A stretch of 64,000 nt of DNA. It comes from Variovorax sp. CF079. Lineage in GTDB: Bacteria > Pseudomonadota > Gammaproteobacteria > Burkholderiales > Burkholderiaceae_C. The translations under genes were made by a program, and so were the position numbers. A model generated the notes under the pieces. That model was not told the DNA's origin, searched no databases, and was given only the letters and a program-made list of their open reading frames with translations. The stretch spans positions 1 through 64,000 of the forward strand of contig NZ_FMZU01000032.1 in NCBI RefSeq assembly GCF_900101545.1. Direction: 5' to 3'. Below are positions 8,508 to 17,717 of this stretch, piece after piece (within the stretch, counting starts at the first letter, position 1; each line of letters begins with the position of its first letter).

Positions 8508-9638
8508 TCAGCCGTGCGGCCGCAGGATCTGCCGCAGCACTTCACCATGCTCCAGCCGGTCAAGGTTCAGGTTCAGTTCGTCGAAGCCGAAGCTGCCGCT
8601 CATCAGGCGTTCGACCGGCAGCCGGCCCTCCTGGTAGTAGCGCATGTACAGCGGCAAGTCGCGCTGCGGCACGCAGCTGCCCATCAGCGAGCCGCGGATG
8701 ACCTTCTCCTCGCCGACCAACGCGGTGTGCGGATACGGGTACTGATCGCCCGATGCACCCATGCCCACGCAGATGATCTCGCCGCCCTTGCGCGTGATCG
8801 CATAGGCCGTAGCCATGCCGGCTTTGCTGCCCGACACTTCCAGGGCGAAGTCCACGCCGCCCCGCGTGAGGTCGCGCACGGCCTCCACTGCGTTGTCATC
8901 GCGCGCCGAGACGGTGTGCGTGCAACCCAGCTCCCGTGCAAGCGGGAACTTGGAAGGGTTGATGTCGATGCCAACGATCGACGAGGCGCCGGCGATCCGC
9001 GCGGCCATCACAGCGTTGAAGCCCACGCCGCCAAGGCCGACCACCGCCACGCTCTGGCCCGGCCGCACCTTGGCCGCGTTGAACACGCAGCCGGCACCGG
9101 TCACGACGGCGCAGCCGAACAAGGCCGCCACATCGAACGGAATTGCCGGATCGGCCTTGACCAATGTGCCCGGCACCGTTACGGCGTATTGAGCGAAGGA
9201 GGACACCCCGCTGTGGTGGTACAGGCCCATGCCCCCGCGCGTCAGACGCCGCGCGCCGGTCATGAGCACACCCTTGGCGCGCGAGGCAGCCACCAGGTCG
9301 CAAAGCACGGGGCGGCTGTTCACGCAGAAGTCGCACGCGCCACAGCCCGAACCCACGGTCATGACGACATGGTCTCCCGGTTTGAAAGCCGTCACCCCAC
9401 GACCGACTTCGCGCACGATGCCAGCGCCCTCGTGGCCCATCACCACGGGCAGCGTGCGCTTGCGCAGGCCAGCCACCTGGGACAGGTCGGAATGGCACAG
9501 CCCGGCCGAGCGCACTTCGACCAGCACCTCTCCCTCGCCCGGCCCTTCCAACTCCACTTGCTCGATCTTCAACGGCCGGCTGTCGGCGTAGGGTGCCGGC
9601 AAGCCCTGCTCGTGCAGAACGGCGGCAGTCATCTGCAT
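8508..9638 (-). CDS. Zinc-dependent alcohol dehydrogenase (MDR family), tandem paralogue
   Basis: A 376-residue medium-chain dehydrogenase. Catalytic-zinc motifs are GLCHSDLS and GHEGAGIVREVG, structural zinc is in CGACDFCVNSRPVLC, and the nucleotide fold is VAVVGLGGVGFNAV. ATG 9638 is selected because GGGAGGGG lies just upstream; the open frame extends further only by poor, Arg/His-rich sequence. It overlaps nothing and follows the aldehyde dehydrogenase stop by 17 bases. Together with the paralogue at 7177 it gives the operon two alcohol oxidising activities, perhaps for two stereoisomers or two successive alcohols (inference). Confidence 0.88.
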   Translation of the reverse strand: MQMTAAVLHEQGLPAPYADSRPLKIEQVELEGPGEGEVLVEVRSAGLCHSDLSQVAGLRKRTLPVVMGHEGAGIVREVGRGVTAFKPGDHVVMTVGSGCGACDFCVNSRPVLCDLVAASRAKGVLMTGARRLTRGGMGLYHHSGVSSFAQYAVTVPGTLVKADPAIPFDVAALFGCAVVTGAGCVFNAAKVRPGQSVAVVGLGGVGFNAVMAARIAGASSIVGIDINPSKFPLARELGCTHTVSARDDNAVEAVRDLTRGGVDFALEVSGSKAGMATAYAITRKGGEIICVGMGASGDQYPYPHTALVGEEKVIRGSLMGSCVPQRDLPLYMRYYQEGRLPVERLMSGSFGFDELNLNLDRLEHGEVLRQILRPHG

Positions 9639-9655
9639 GTCGTGTCCCCTCCCGC

Positions 9656-11098
9656 TCAGTTCAGAACGAACAATCGTTCTTCGGTCATGTCGCGGATCGA
9701 GAACTTCGGCCCCTCGCGGCCGATGCCGCTGTCCTTCACGCCGCCATAGGGCATCTGGTCCGAGCGCCAGCGCGACGTGCCGTTCACGATCACGCCGCCG
9801 GTGCGGATGGTGCGGATCGCCGACAGCGCCAGGTCCAGCGAATTCGTGTAGATGCCGCATTGCAGGCCGTAGGCGCTCTCGCTGATCGCCGCGAACAGCG
9901 GTGTGATGTCTTCGTACGGCTGGATGCTGAACGCCGGGCCGAAGATCTCATCGGACACCACGCGCATGCTCGGGTTCACCTGGCTCAGCACGGTGGCGCC
10001 GAGCTGCGCGCCGCGGCGCGTGGCCGCGCGCAGAGCGCAGGCACCCGCCTCCACGGCTTCGGCAACCATGCGTTCCACGCGGATCGCGGCCTCTTCGTCG
10101 ATCAGCGTTCCGACCTCGGTCGCCATGTCCAGTGGATCGCCGAAACGAATGGCGTCCACCTCCTGCAGCACCGCGTCCACAAAGCGATCGTGCACGCGCT
10201 TGTGCACGTAGACGTTCTGCACCGACACGCAGCTCTGGCCTGCCAACGCCACGCCATTGCGCGCGCAGGCCTTGGCAGCTGCGGCGATGTCGGCATCGTG
10301 GTGCACGAATGTCGGCCCCACGCCGCCCAACTCCAGCGCCACGCGCTTCATGCCCACGGCATCGCGGATCAACTTGCCGACGCGGATCGAGCCCGTGAAG
10401 CTGACGAAGTCCACGCGCGGATCGCTGACGATCCTGGGACCCACGGTGTCGCCATATACGGTGTTGATGGCGCCGGCCGGAAACCCTGCCTCCAACACCG
10501 TCTCGACCAGCTGATGCACGCACAGCGGCGCCTTGGGCGAAGGCTTGAGCACCAGGGCATTGCCGGCCGCAAGGGCCGGTCCGAGCTTGTGCGCGGTCAG
10601 GCTGATCGGACCATTGAAGGGCGTGATGGCAGTCACCACGCCGACCGGATAACGCATCAGCATCGCGATCTTGCCGGCACCGATGGTGCTGGCGTCCATC
10701 GGGATGTGCTCGCCCTGGATGCGCACGGCCTCTTCGGCGCACAAGTGGATCAGCTCGGCTGCACGCTGCGTCTCGACGATGGAATCGCGCAGCGCCTTGC
10801 CGGTCTCGCGCGCCATGGTGCGGCCGATCTGCTCGGTGCGCGCGGCCACCAGGTCGGCGGCGCGGTGCAGCAGGCGAGCACGCTCATACCCCGGCAGCGC
10901 CGCCATCGCGGTCTTGGCCTTGCGCGCAGCTTCCAATGCGTCCTCGCCGTCCTGCAGTGACGAGATGGGGGCCAGCGCGATGACATCGCCACGATAGGGG
11001 TCGCGAACATCGTGTGTCTGCTCGGCTTCGCGCCATTGACCGTCGATCTGCATGCGGATGCGCACAGGCGGGATGCTCGACTGTTCCTTGGTGCTCAT
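9656..11098 (-). CDS. Aldehyde dehydrogenase family protein
   Basis: A 480-residue aldehyde dehydrogenase with the glutamate in ALELGGVGPTFVHHD and the catalytic cysteine in ALAGQSCVSVQNV (Cys290). The glycine after LELGG-V differs from the usual LGGKSP. That change fits the glyceraldehyde-3-phosphate/phosphonoacetaldehyde-like branch of the superfamily. It is the first gene of a five-gene operon (ALDH, two ADHs, SMP-30, TctC). The promoter at 11118-11185 lies directly upstream, and AGGAGACC sits next to the ATG. Confidence 0.85.
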   Translation of the reverse strand: MSTKEQSSIPPVRIRMQIDGQWREAEQTHDVRDPYRGDVIALAPISSLQDGEDALEAARKAKTAMAALPGYERARLLHRAADLVAARTEQIGRTMARETGKALRDSIVETQRAAELIHLCAEEAVRIQGEHIPMDASTIGAGKIAMLMRYPVGVVTAITPFNGPISLTAHKLGPALAAGNALVLKPSPKAPLCVHQLVETVLEAGFPAGAINTVYGDTVGPRIVSDPRVDFVSFTGSIRVGKLIRDAVGMKRVALELGGVGPTFVHHDADIAAAAKACARNGVALAGQSCVSVQNVYVHKRVHDRFVDAVLQEVDAIRFGDPLDMATEVGTLIDEEAAIRVERMVAEAVEAGACALRAATRRGAQLGATVLSQVNPSMRVVSDEIFGPAFSIQPYEDITPLFAAISESAYGLQCGIYTNSLDLALSAIRTIRTGGVIVNGTSRWRSDQMPYGGVKDSGIGREGPKFSIRDMTEERLFVLN

Positions 11099-11117
11099 GA
11101 GGTCTCCTTTGCGGGGC

Positions 11118-11185
11118 AGTGTAGGAAGCGCTCCGCGCCGCAGTCCATGGCGAAATGCGAAAGCTCGTGTCCCGGTTTTCCGCAC
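11118..11185 (-). promoter_or_regulatory. Shared-type promoter for the ALDH-ADH-ADH-SMP30-TctC operon
   Basis: On the minus strand, -35 TGGACT (11142-11147) and -10 TACACT (11118-11123) are separated by 18 bp. Upstream of ATGGAC lies TTCGCATTTCGCC and further out a GAAAACC...ACGAG segment, resembling the upstream boxes of the other promoters in this set. It is divergent from the promoter at 11248-11315. Confidence 0.7.
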
Positions 11186-11247
11186 AGCCAGGCGGCCGCC
11201 GATCGTTTCGATTCCGCCCGATTCGCGCCGGCGGCGGCGCGCGTGAT

Positions 11248-11315
11248 GTTCGAGAAACGAGCACACCGCATCCCGAAAACAGGCATGGACCCGCGGCGGT
11301 ACCGCTTCCTAAACT
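11248..11315 (+). promoter_or_regulatory. Shared-type promoter for the PrpD-TctC-ACAD-VOC operon
   Basis: -35 TGGACC (11286-11291) and -10 TAAACT (11310-11315) are separated by 18 bp. Upstream, GTTCGAGAAACGAG begins at 11248 and CCCGAA lies at 11272-11277, seven bases before ATGGAC. The same layout occurs at 39141-39208 and elsewhere, which argues for a common activator. Confidence 0.75.
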
Positions 11316-11349
11316 GCGCCATCGACACCCTAAGCTTGCAGCAGGCACC

Positions 11350-12780
11350 ATGACGGCAACCGCCCACCACTCCCTGGAGACACCGCCCACCCAACCCGAC
11401 CTGGTGCTCGACCTGGCAAGCTTCGCCGCCAACATCGACACCGCGCGGTTGGACCGCAGTGTTGTCGAAGCCGTCAAGACCAACATCCTCGACACGCTGT
11501 CGTGCGCGCTGGCCGGCTCCTCGGCCAAGGCCATCGCCGAGGTCTCGGGTCTGGTGCAGGAATGGGCCGGCACGCCCCAAGCCGACATGTTCGTGTTCGG
11601 CGGCAAGTTCCCGGCCCACCACGCGGCCCTGATCAACGGCGGCATGTCCCATGCGCGGGACTACGACGACACGCACGACGCTGCCATCCTGCACGCCGGC
11701 GTGACGGCCGTGCCGGCCGCCATTGCGGCCGCGCAGCTGCGCGGCGGCGTATCGGGCAGCGAGCTCATCGCGGCCGTGGCCGCTGGCCTGGAGGTGACCT
11801 GCCGCCTGGGCGTGGGCGTCAAGGTCGACATCGTCGAGAGCGGCTTCATCTACACCTCGCTGCTGGGCTACTTCGGTGCCACGGCCGCAGCCGGCCGCGC
11901 GCTGGGGCTGAACGACGAACAGATGCGCAATGCGTTCGGCATCGTCTACAGCTCGGTGGCGGGCAACCACCAGGTCACGCGCGACGCTTCGCTTATGAAG
12001 CGGCTGCAGCCCGGCCTGGCCGCGCAGGCGGCGGTGCTGGCGGTGCAGCTGGCGCAGCGCGGCATCCGCGGCGCGCAGGAGGTCTTTGATGGCGCCGACG
12101 GCTTTATACGCGTGTACCTGCAGGGCCGCGTGGACCGCGAGGTCGTGCGCAAGGACCTGGGCCAGCGCTTCGAGCTGTTGAGCCTGAGCTACAAGCCCTA
12201 CCCCTGCTGCCGCGATACGCATTCCGCGATCGACGCGGCGCTGGAACTGCGCGCGCAAACAGGCCGACCCGCGAGCGACATCGAGACCATCCGGGTCGGT
12301 GTGACGGCACCCGGCTACCAGATGGTGTGCGTACCTGAAGCAGTTCGACTCGCGCCGCGCACCATCGTCGAGGCGCAGTTCAGCATTCCCTACACCGTGG
12401 CGGCCGCCTGGATCGACGGCCGCATGGGGATCGGCCACTTCTCCGACGAAGGTCTTCAGCGCAAGGACATCCTGGCGCTGACCGCGCGCGTACGGCCTTA
12501 TGTAGACGCCGACATCGAACGCGACTGGAGCCGCTTCGTGACGCCGGCACGCGTCGTCGTGGAGTTCCGCGACGGGCAGACCGTGGAGACACGCATCGAC
12601 TACCCCAAGGGGCACCCCAGGAACCCGATGCTGCCGGCCGAGTTCACCGCCAAGACAGCCGACTGCGCGACCTTTGCCGCAAGGGCGCTTCCGGCCGACA
12701 CGGCAGCGCGGTTGACTGAAACCGTCGGTCGGCTCGAATCGGTCGCTGACATCGCCGAACTGATGCGCACCATCACCTGA
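11350..12780 (+). CDS. MmgE/PrpD family protein
   Basis: A 476-residue member of the family that includes 2-methylcitrate dehydratase, aconitate isomerase-like and itaconate-forming enzymes. Typical segments are ILDTLSCALAGS near the start, NGGMSHARDYDDTHDAAILHAG with the family Asp/His cluster, and YKPYPCCRDTHSAIDAA. It probably dehydrates or isomerises a tricarboxylic or related acid. ATG 11350 lies about 28 bases after the expected transcription start; the open frame extends upstream only through the promoter. First gene of a four-gene operon with a Bug protein, acyl-CoA dehydrogenase and VOC protein. Confidence 0.82.
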   Translation: MTATAHHSLETPPTQPDLVLDLASFAANIDTARLDRSVVEAVKTNILDTLSCALAGSSAKAIAEVSGLVQEWAGTPQADMFVFGGKFPAHHAALINGGMSHARDYDDTHDAAILHAGVTAVPAAIAAAQLRGGVSGSELIAAVAAGLEVTCRLGVGVKVDIVESGFIYTSLLGYFGATAAAGRALGLNDEQMRNAFGIVYSSVAGNHQVTRDASLMKRLQPGLAAQAAVLAVQLAQRGIRGAQEVFDGADGFIRVYLQGRVDREVVRKDLGQRFELLSLSYKPYPCCRDTHSAIDAALELRAQTGRPASDIETIRVGVTAPGYQMVCVPEAVRLAPRTIVEAQFSIPYTVAAAWIDGRMGIGHFSDEGLQRKDILALTARVRPYVDADIERDWSRFVTPARVVVEFRDGQTVETRIDYPKGHPRNPMLPAEFTAKTADCATFAARALPADTAARLTETVGRLESVADIAELMRTIT

Positions 12781-12870
12781 TCCAAGGGCGGGCTGCGGCC
12801 AAGACGCCTTTGCGCGTGCCACGATCCTCTCGGCCGCCCCTTCACTCACAAACGATAAACGGAGACTGCC

Positions 12871-13830
12871 ATGGACAAGAGAACGCTTCTGAAAGCCGCC
12901 GCACTGAGCCTGGGCCTGCTGGCCGGCACTGCCTTCGCGCAAGGTGGCGGAGATCCCATCCGCATCATCATCCCGCTGAGCCCCGGCACGCCAAGCGACT
13001 TCGCCACGCGCATCGTGGCCGCCGCCATGAGCGAGAACCTCAAGCGGCCCATCACGATCGACAACAAGCCCGGCGCCAACGGCGTGCTGGCCATGCAGGA
13101 GTTGATGCGTTCCAAACCCGATGGCAACACGCTGATGCTGGGCGGCATCTCGCCGATGGCACTGAACGTATCGGTCGTCAAGAATCTGCCCTACGACCCG
13201 CGCAAGGATGTCACGCCGATCGGCGGCATCTACAACGCATTCCAGGGCTACATCGCCTCGAACCAGCTGCCCGTGAACAGCTTTGCCGAACTCGTCGCCT
13301 ATGCCAGGAAGCATCCGGGCAAGGTCTCGGTGGGCCACTACTCGGCGCTGACCAAGATCCAGTTTGCAGCGCTCGGCCGTCTGGCCAAGGTCGACCTGCT
13401 GATGGTGCCGTACAAGTCGACCACCACCACCGCCACCGACGTGATGGGCGGCACGCTGGACGTCAGCATCGTCGACTCGGCCACCGCGATCACGATGGCC
13501 AAGGGCGGCAAGCTGAAGGTGCTGGCCATATCGCTGCCCGAGCGCAGCGATCTGGCGCCGGGGCTGCCGGCTGCCGCAGAGACGGTGCCTGGTCTCTCGG
13601 TACCGGCCTGGTCGGGTCTGATCGGCCCGGCCAATATGCCGGCCGATGTCGTGCAGAAGCTCAACGCAGGGCTGAACGCAGCGCTGCGCGACAAGGCCAC
13701 CATCGCCAAGCTGGCCGAGAGCGCGGTGCAGCCGTGGCCCACCACGCCAGAGCAGTTCGCCAAGCACGTCGACGCGGAGACCGCGCGCTGGAAGAAGGTC
13801 GCGCAGGACGCCGGCATCCAGCCCGAATGA
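12871..13830 (+). CDS. Bug/TctC family periplasmic substrate-binding protein
   Basis: A 319-residue exported binding protein. The signal peptide runs through LKAAALSLGLLAGTAFAQG, then PIRIIIPLSPGTPSDFATR, NKPGANGVLAMQEL, VPYKSTTTTATDVMGG and PAWSGLIGPANMP follow in family order. GGAGAC lies 5 bases before the ATG. It is placed between PrpD and an acyl-CoA dehydrogenase, so it probably binds the acid handled by this operon. No membrane partner genes are nearby. Confidence 0.9.
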   Translation: MDKRTLLKAAALSLGLLAGTAFAQGGGDPIRIIIPLSPGTPSDFATRIVAAAMSENLKRPITIDNKPGANGVLAMQELMRSKPDGNTLMLGGISPMALNVSVVKNLPYDPRKDVTPIGGIYNAFQGYIASNQLPVNSFAELVAYARKHPGKVSVGHYSALTKIQFAALGRLAKVDLLMVPYKSTTTTATDVMGGTLDVSIVDSATAITMAKGGKLKVLAISLPERSDLAPGLPAAAETVPGLSVPAWSGLIGPANMPADVVQKLNAGLNAALRDKATIAKLAESAVQPWPTTPEQFAKHVDAETARWKKVAQDAGIQPE

Positions 13831-13867
13831 GCGGACGCTTCCTGCCGACAGTGAATCAGGAATCGAG

Positions 13868-15649
13868 ATGAGCTATACGCCCCCCGTGAAGGACATGTTG
13901 TTCGCGATGCGCCACCTGGCGCAGCTCGACCGCGTGGCCGCCCTGCCCGGCTTCGAGGACTTTGGTCCCGACACGGCCGAGGCGGTCCTCGAAGAATCCG
14001 CCCGCCTGTGCCGCGAGGTCATCGCGCCGCTGAACGCGGTGGGCGACCGCCAACCCTCGCACTGGCACGACGGCGAAGTCACGGCCACGCCGGGCTTCAA
14101 GGAGGCGTATCGGCTGTTCGCGGAGGGCGGCTGGCAAGGGCTGGCCCATCCGCAGACCTACGGCGGCCAAGGCGCGCCCAAGCTTATCGCCGCGGCCTGC
14201 GCGGAGATGCTGCACGCGGCCAATGTCTCGCTGGGCCTGTGCCCCATGCTCACCGACGGCGCCATCGAGGCGCTGCTGACGGCCGCGAGCCCGGCCCTGC
14301 GCGCCAGGTACGCGCCGCAACTGATCGCCGGCAACTGGACTGGCACCATGAACCTCACCGAGCCGCAAGCCGGCTCAGACCTTGCAGCCGTGCGCACGCG
14401 TGCCGAGCCGCAGCCAGACGGCAGCTACCGCATCTTCGGCACCAAGATCTTCATCACCTGGGGCGAGCACGACATGGCGGACAACATCGTCCACCTGGTG
14501 CTGGCCCGCCTGCCCGATGCGCCGCCGGGCGTGAAGGGCATCAGCCTGTTCGTGGCGCCGAAGTTCCTGGTCAACGAAGACGGCAGCCTGGGCGCGCGCA
14601 ACGACGTGCAGTGCATCAGCATCGAACACAAGCTGGGCATCAAGGCCAGCCCGACGGCGGTGCTGCAGTTCGGCTGCGCGCAGGGCGCGGTAGCCGATAT
14701 GGTCGGCGAGGCCAACCGCGGCCTGGAGTACATGTTCGTCATGATGAACGCCGCGCGCTTCGCCGTGGGCCTGCAGGGCATCGCTGTGGCTGAGCGCGCC
14801 TACCAGCAGGCGCTGGCTTTCGCGCGCGAGCGCGTGCAGGGCCGCGCGCTCGGCAGCAGCGATGCGGCGCCGCCCATCGTCCAGCACCCGGATGTGCGGC
14901 GCAAGCTGCTCACCATGAAGGCGTCCATCGAAGGCGCGCGGGCGCTGGCCTATCTGGCCGCGGCGGCCGGCGATGTGGCGCACCATGCGGCGGACGAAGC
15001 CGAGCGGCGCGACAACCTGGCGCTGTACGAGTTCCTGGTGCCGGTCGTGAAGGGTCACAGCACGGAGATGGCGGTCGAGCTCGCCAGCCTGGGCGTGCAG
15101 ATCCACGGCGGCATGGGCTTCATCGAGGAGACCGGCGCCGCGCAGCACTACCGCGACGCGCGCATCCTGCCCATCTACGAAGGCACGACGGCGATTCAGG
15201 CGAATGACTTCCTGGGGCGCAAGACGGTGCGTGACGGCGGTGCCGCGGCCAAAGCCGTCTGTGCGCAGGTCGCAGAGACCGAGCGGGCGTTGGCGCAGAC
15301 GCAGGGCGAGGATTTCCGCGTGATGCGCCAAGGGCTGCATGCCGGCAGGATGGCATTCGAGTCCGCGGTGGACTACGTGCTGGCCAACGCGAAGGAGCGG
15401 CCCGTGCAGGTCTACGCGGGGGCGGTGTCGTATCTGCGACTGGCGGGTGTGCTGCTGTGCGGCTGGCAGATGGCAAGGACGATGCTTGCAGCGCACGCGA
15501 GGCGCGAAGAAGACCTGGCATTCTGCGAGGCCAAGATGGCGACAGCGCGCTTCTATGCCGAAGCGGTGATGCCGCAGGCGCTGGCGCTGGAAGCGGCGTT
15601 GCTGCGTGCAGGGGGAACGGTGGAGCGGGTCGGGTCGGAAATGCTGTGA
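13868..15649 (+). CDS. Acyl-CoA dehydrogenase with C-terminal extension (DmdC-like)
   Basis: A 593-residue FAD enzyme, longer than a standard 380-400 residue acyl-CoA dehydrogenase. It fits the class that includes 3-methylmercaptopropionyl-CoA dehydrogenase. It shows MNLTEPQAGSDLAAVRTRA, the helix-rich core, IHGGMGFIEETGAAQHYRD and the catalytic glutamate in ILPIYEGTTAIQ. The last 130 residues form the extra helical domain. It introduces a double bond into an acyl-CoA and passes electrons to ETF. It is followed after 2 bases by a VOC protein. Confidence 0.88.
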   Translation: MSYTPPVKDMLFAMRHLAQLDRVAALPGFEDFGPDTAEAVLEESARLCREVIAPLNAVGDRQPSHWHDGEVTATPGFKEAYRLFAEGGWQGLAHPQTYGGQGAPKLIAAACAEMLHAANVSLGLCPMLTDGAIEALLTAASPALRARYAPQLIAGNWTGTMNLTEPQAGSDLAAVRTRAEPQPDGSYRIFGTKIFITWGEHDMADNIVHLVLARLPDAPPGVKGISLFVAPKFLVNEDGSLGARNDVQCISIEHKLGIKASPTAVLQFGCAQGAVADMVGEANRGLEYMFVMMNAARFAVGLQGIAVAERAYQQALAFARERVQGRALGSSDAAPPIVQHPDVRRKLLTMKASIEGARALAYLAAAAGDVAHHAADEAERRDNLALYEFLVPVVKGHSTEMAVELASLGVQIHGGMGFIEETGAAQHYRDARILPIYEGTTAIQANDFLGRKTVRDGGAAAKAVCAQVAETERALAQTQGEDFRVMRQGLHAGRMAFESAVDYVLANAKERPVQVYAGAVSYLRLAGVLLCGWQMARTMLAAHARREEDLAFCEAKMATARFYAEAVMPQALALEAALLRAGGTVERVGSEML

Positions 15650-15651
15650 AC

Positions 15652-16068
15652 ATGCCCATTTGCCTTGACCACGTCACTGTCCCCTCGGGGAACCGGGTTG
15701 CATCTGCCAAGCTGCTTGCAGAGCTGCTCGGTGTCCCATGGGCAGAACAAGGGGCCGTCGGCGCGTACTCTCCGGTGTACGTCAATGCCGGCCTGACCCT
15801 CGACTTTGCGCAAAGCGACGGCCCTCTTCCGAAGCAACACCTGTGCTTCCGGGTCGGGCAGCAGGACTTCGACCTGATCGTGCAAAGAATGAATGCCGCT
15901 GGCGTCCCGTTCCGTAGCCTGCCGCACGGTCCGGATGACAGCAAGGTCGCCCTGGTGTACGGAGGCCAACGCATTTACTGGCATGAACCGGATGGTCATG
16001 TGTGGGAGTTGCTGACCGTCAGCTACAAGCGTCAGCCACCCGTGGATCGTGAGCTTGGCGGCGTCTGA
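15652..16068 (+). CDS. VOC (glyoxalase/dioxygenase fold) family protein
   Basis: A 138-residue vicinal-oxygen-chelate protein. It starts ICLDHVTVPSGN (metal-ligand His) and ends IYWHEPDGHVWELLT (second His and Glu), and LCFRV and FRSLPHG lie between them. Such single-domain proteins may be epimerases, lyases, dioxygenases or antibiotic-binding proteins. The start at 15652 lies two bases after the acyl-CoA dehydrogenase stop, so the genes are translationally coupled. It ends 10 bases from the convergent LysR gene. A role as an acyl-CoA epimerase is possible but not shown. Confidence 0.75.
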   Translation: MPICLDHVTVPSGNRVASAKLLAELLGVPWAEQGAVGAYSPVYVNAGLTLDFAQSDGPLPKQHLCFRVGQQDFDLIVQRMNAAGVPFRSLPHGPDDSKVALVYGGQRIYWHEPDGHVWELLTVSYKRQPPVDRELGGV

Positions 16069-16078
16069 TCGACAGCGA

Positions 16079-16996
16079 TCACCGGCGCGCCAACGGCGCC
16101 ATCCTCCGCATGTCCGGCCAGGCCTCGGCCGCCGCATCCACGAACGCGCGGATCAGCGGATCGTTCCCACGGCTCGCCACATGCGCGATGAACTGCGGGT
16201 ACTCCGCGCGTGCCAGCGGTGACAGCGCCAGATAGCCTTCCTGCTCGCCCTGAAGTGCGTACTCTTCGCGCATCAGCAGCATGCCGACACCCGACTGCAC
16301 GAGCGCACGAGCCAGCGCGGAGTTGTCGAAGCGTACGACGCTGTTCAACTCCAGGCCTTTCTCTGCAAACAGCTTCTCCATCATGAAGGCGTACGAGAGG
16401 TTGGTGTCGCTGGGCGTGATCCATGGCAGTTCGGCCAGTTCGGTCCAATCGGCGGATTCGATCTTCTCCTTCCAGGCCACTGGCCCCACCACACGGAAGT
16501 TCACCGTCGCCATCTCGTAGTAGGTGAAGCCGGCGTCCACCGCGCGGCCGAGCAGCATGCCGATATCGATCTCGCCTGTCTTCAGCGCCTGGCGCGTGCC
16601 GGCGGACGCACGCGCCCGCAGGTCGACGGTGATCAGCGGGTGCTTGGCACGCAGTTCGGCAATCACGGGGCCGATGCGGCTGGAGGTGGGGTCGCTGCTG
16701 GCGCCGACGATCAGGTTGCCTTCGACCTTGCCACGGATGTCGCGCGCGAACGAGGTGAACTCGGCCGCGCCATTCAGCAGTTCCTTGGCCTGACGCATCA
16801 GCATCTGCCCCGCGCGCGTAAGTTCCAGGCTGCGGTTGGTGCGCACGAACAACTGCAGGTCCAGGTTCTCTTCGATCGCGCGTACATGTGCGCTGGCGGC
16901 CGATTGGCTCACGTGCAGCCGTTCGGCCGCACGCGTGAGATGCTGCTCCTCCGCCACGGCGACGAAGGTGCGCAGCTGGACCAGATCGATCATCAT
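16079..16996 (-). CDS. LysR-family transcriptional regulator (twin of the one at 36087)
   Basis: A 305-residue regulator. The N-terminal winged helix-turn-helix is IDLVQLRTFVAVAEEQHLTRAAERLHVSQSAASAH, shown here as FVAVAEEQHLTRAAERLH. A co-inducer domain follows (GNLIVGASSDPTSSRIG and onwards). It is similar along its whole length to the regulator at 36087-36995. It is the last gene of a long operon starting at 29498, so its level should rise with pathway expression. ATG 16996 or 16993 may start it. It is a candidate controller of the shared promoter set. Confidence 0.9.
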   Translation of the reverse strand: MMIDLVQLRTFVAVAEEQHLTRAAERLHVSQSAASAHVRAIEENLDLQLFVRTNRSLELTRAGQMLMRQAKELLNGAAEFTSFARDIRGKVEGNLIVGASSDPTSSRIGPVIAELRAKHPLITVDLRARASAGTRQALKTGEIDIGMLLGRAVDAGFTYYEMATVNFRVVGPVAWKEKIESADWTELAELPWITPSDTNLSYAFMMEKLFAEKGLELNSVVRFDNSALARALVQSGVGMLLMREEYALQGEQEGYLALSPLARAEYPQFIAHVASRGNDPLIRAFVDAAAEAWPDMRRMAPLARR

Positions 16997-17085
16997 GGTT
17001 CGTCGGGCCTTGTACGAGAGTTGTCGAGGCCAGCGATTTTCGTGCGATACCGCGCGCTGGCGCAGCGGGGTTTCCCGCGTGCGCT

Positions 17086-17706
17086 TCAACTGGCCGGCGG
17101 CCGCGTGCGCTCGAAGGCAGGCTCATGGCCGGCAAACGCGGCCAACCAGCTCGCCAGGCCGTGGCTGGACGGGCGCCATGCCACGGGCTGGCGTCGGTCG
17201 AGAAATCCCAGCGCGCAGGCCAGGCCGATCGTCACCGCATCGGTCTTGTTCGGGTCCGGCGGTGCAGCCTCGAAGACCGCGAGCGCGCGCCGGATCTTGC
17301 CGCGCTGGTGCTCCAGCCATTCGGACGACCGCCGCTCGGCGTCGTGGTAGCGCTCCTCGTAGATGATCAGCGCGCCGGCATCGATGATGCCGTCCGCCAG
17401 CCGTGCCTGCGTCAGCATCGCGATGCGCTGCGGCCCTGCGTTCGGCAGCAGCCTGTCGGTTGCGGCCACCCATTGCAGGAACTCGAGGATCACGCTGCTG
17501 TCGTAGACCGCCGTGCCATCCTCGCGGACCAGACAGGGGTATTTGCCCAGCGGGTTCTGCCCGCGCAGCGTCTCGTCCGCCGTGTCGGTCGGCACCAGCG
17601 TGACGCGGTCCGCCAGCCCCAGCACATCGATCGCCATGCGCACCTTCCGCACGAACGGCGACGTGGGCGAGGACCGCAGGACAAAGGTTTCGACAGCCGA
17701 TGGCAT
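17086..17706 (-). CDS. Glutathione S-transferase family protein
   Basis: A 206-residue GST. The thioredoxin-like N-terminus has RSSPTSPFVRKVRMAIDVLG, NPLGKYPCLVREDG and the GSH gamma-glutamyl contact YDSSVILEFL. The rest is helical. It could conjugate glutathione to an electrophilic intermediate or act as an isomerase. It lies 11 bases after the SDR gene inside the long 29498-16079 operon. The gene at 54627 encodes a related protein with the same SPxSPxVRKV start. Confidence 0.85.
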   Translation of the reverse strand: MPSAVETFVLRSSPTSPFVRKVRMAIDVLGLADRVTLVPTDTADETLRGQNPLGKYPCLVREDGTAVYDSSVILEFLQWVAATDRLLPNAGPQRIAMLTQARLADGIIDAGALIIYEERYHDAERRSSEWLEHQRGKIRRALAVFEAAPPDPNKTDAVTIGLACALGFLDRRQPVAWRPSSHGLASWLAAFAGHEPAFERTRPPAS

Positions 17707-17717
17707 CGTCGCCGCCT

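Noticed and set aside
6307..8637. Plus-strand frame of 776 codons across the lactonase and alcohol dehydrogenase genes
   Set aside because: Composition is dominated by His, Arg and Ala with no domain signature; the opposite strand contains well-defined SMP-30 and MDR enzymes.
11095..13767. Minus-strand frame of 890 codons opposite PrpD and the TctC gene
   Set aside because: It runs antisense to two well-supported genes and across the divergent promoters, and has no recognisable motif.
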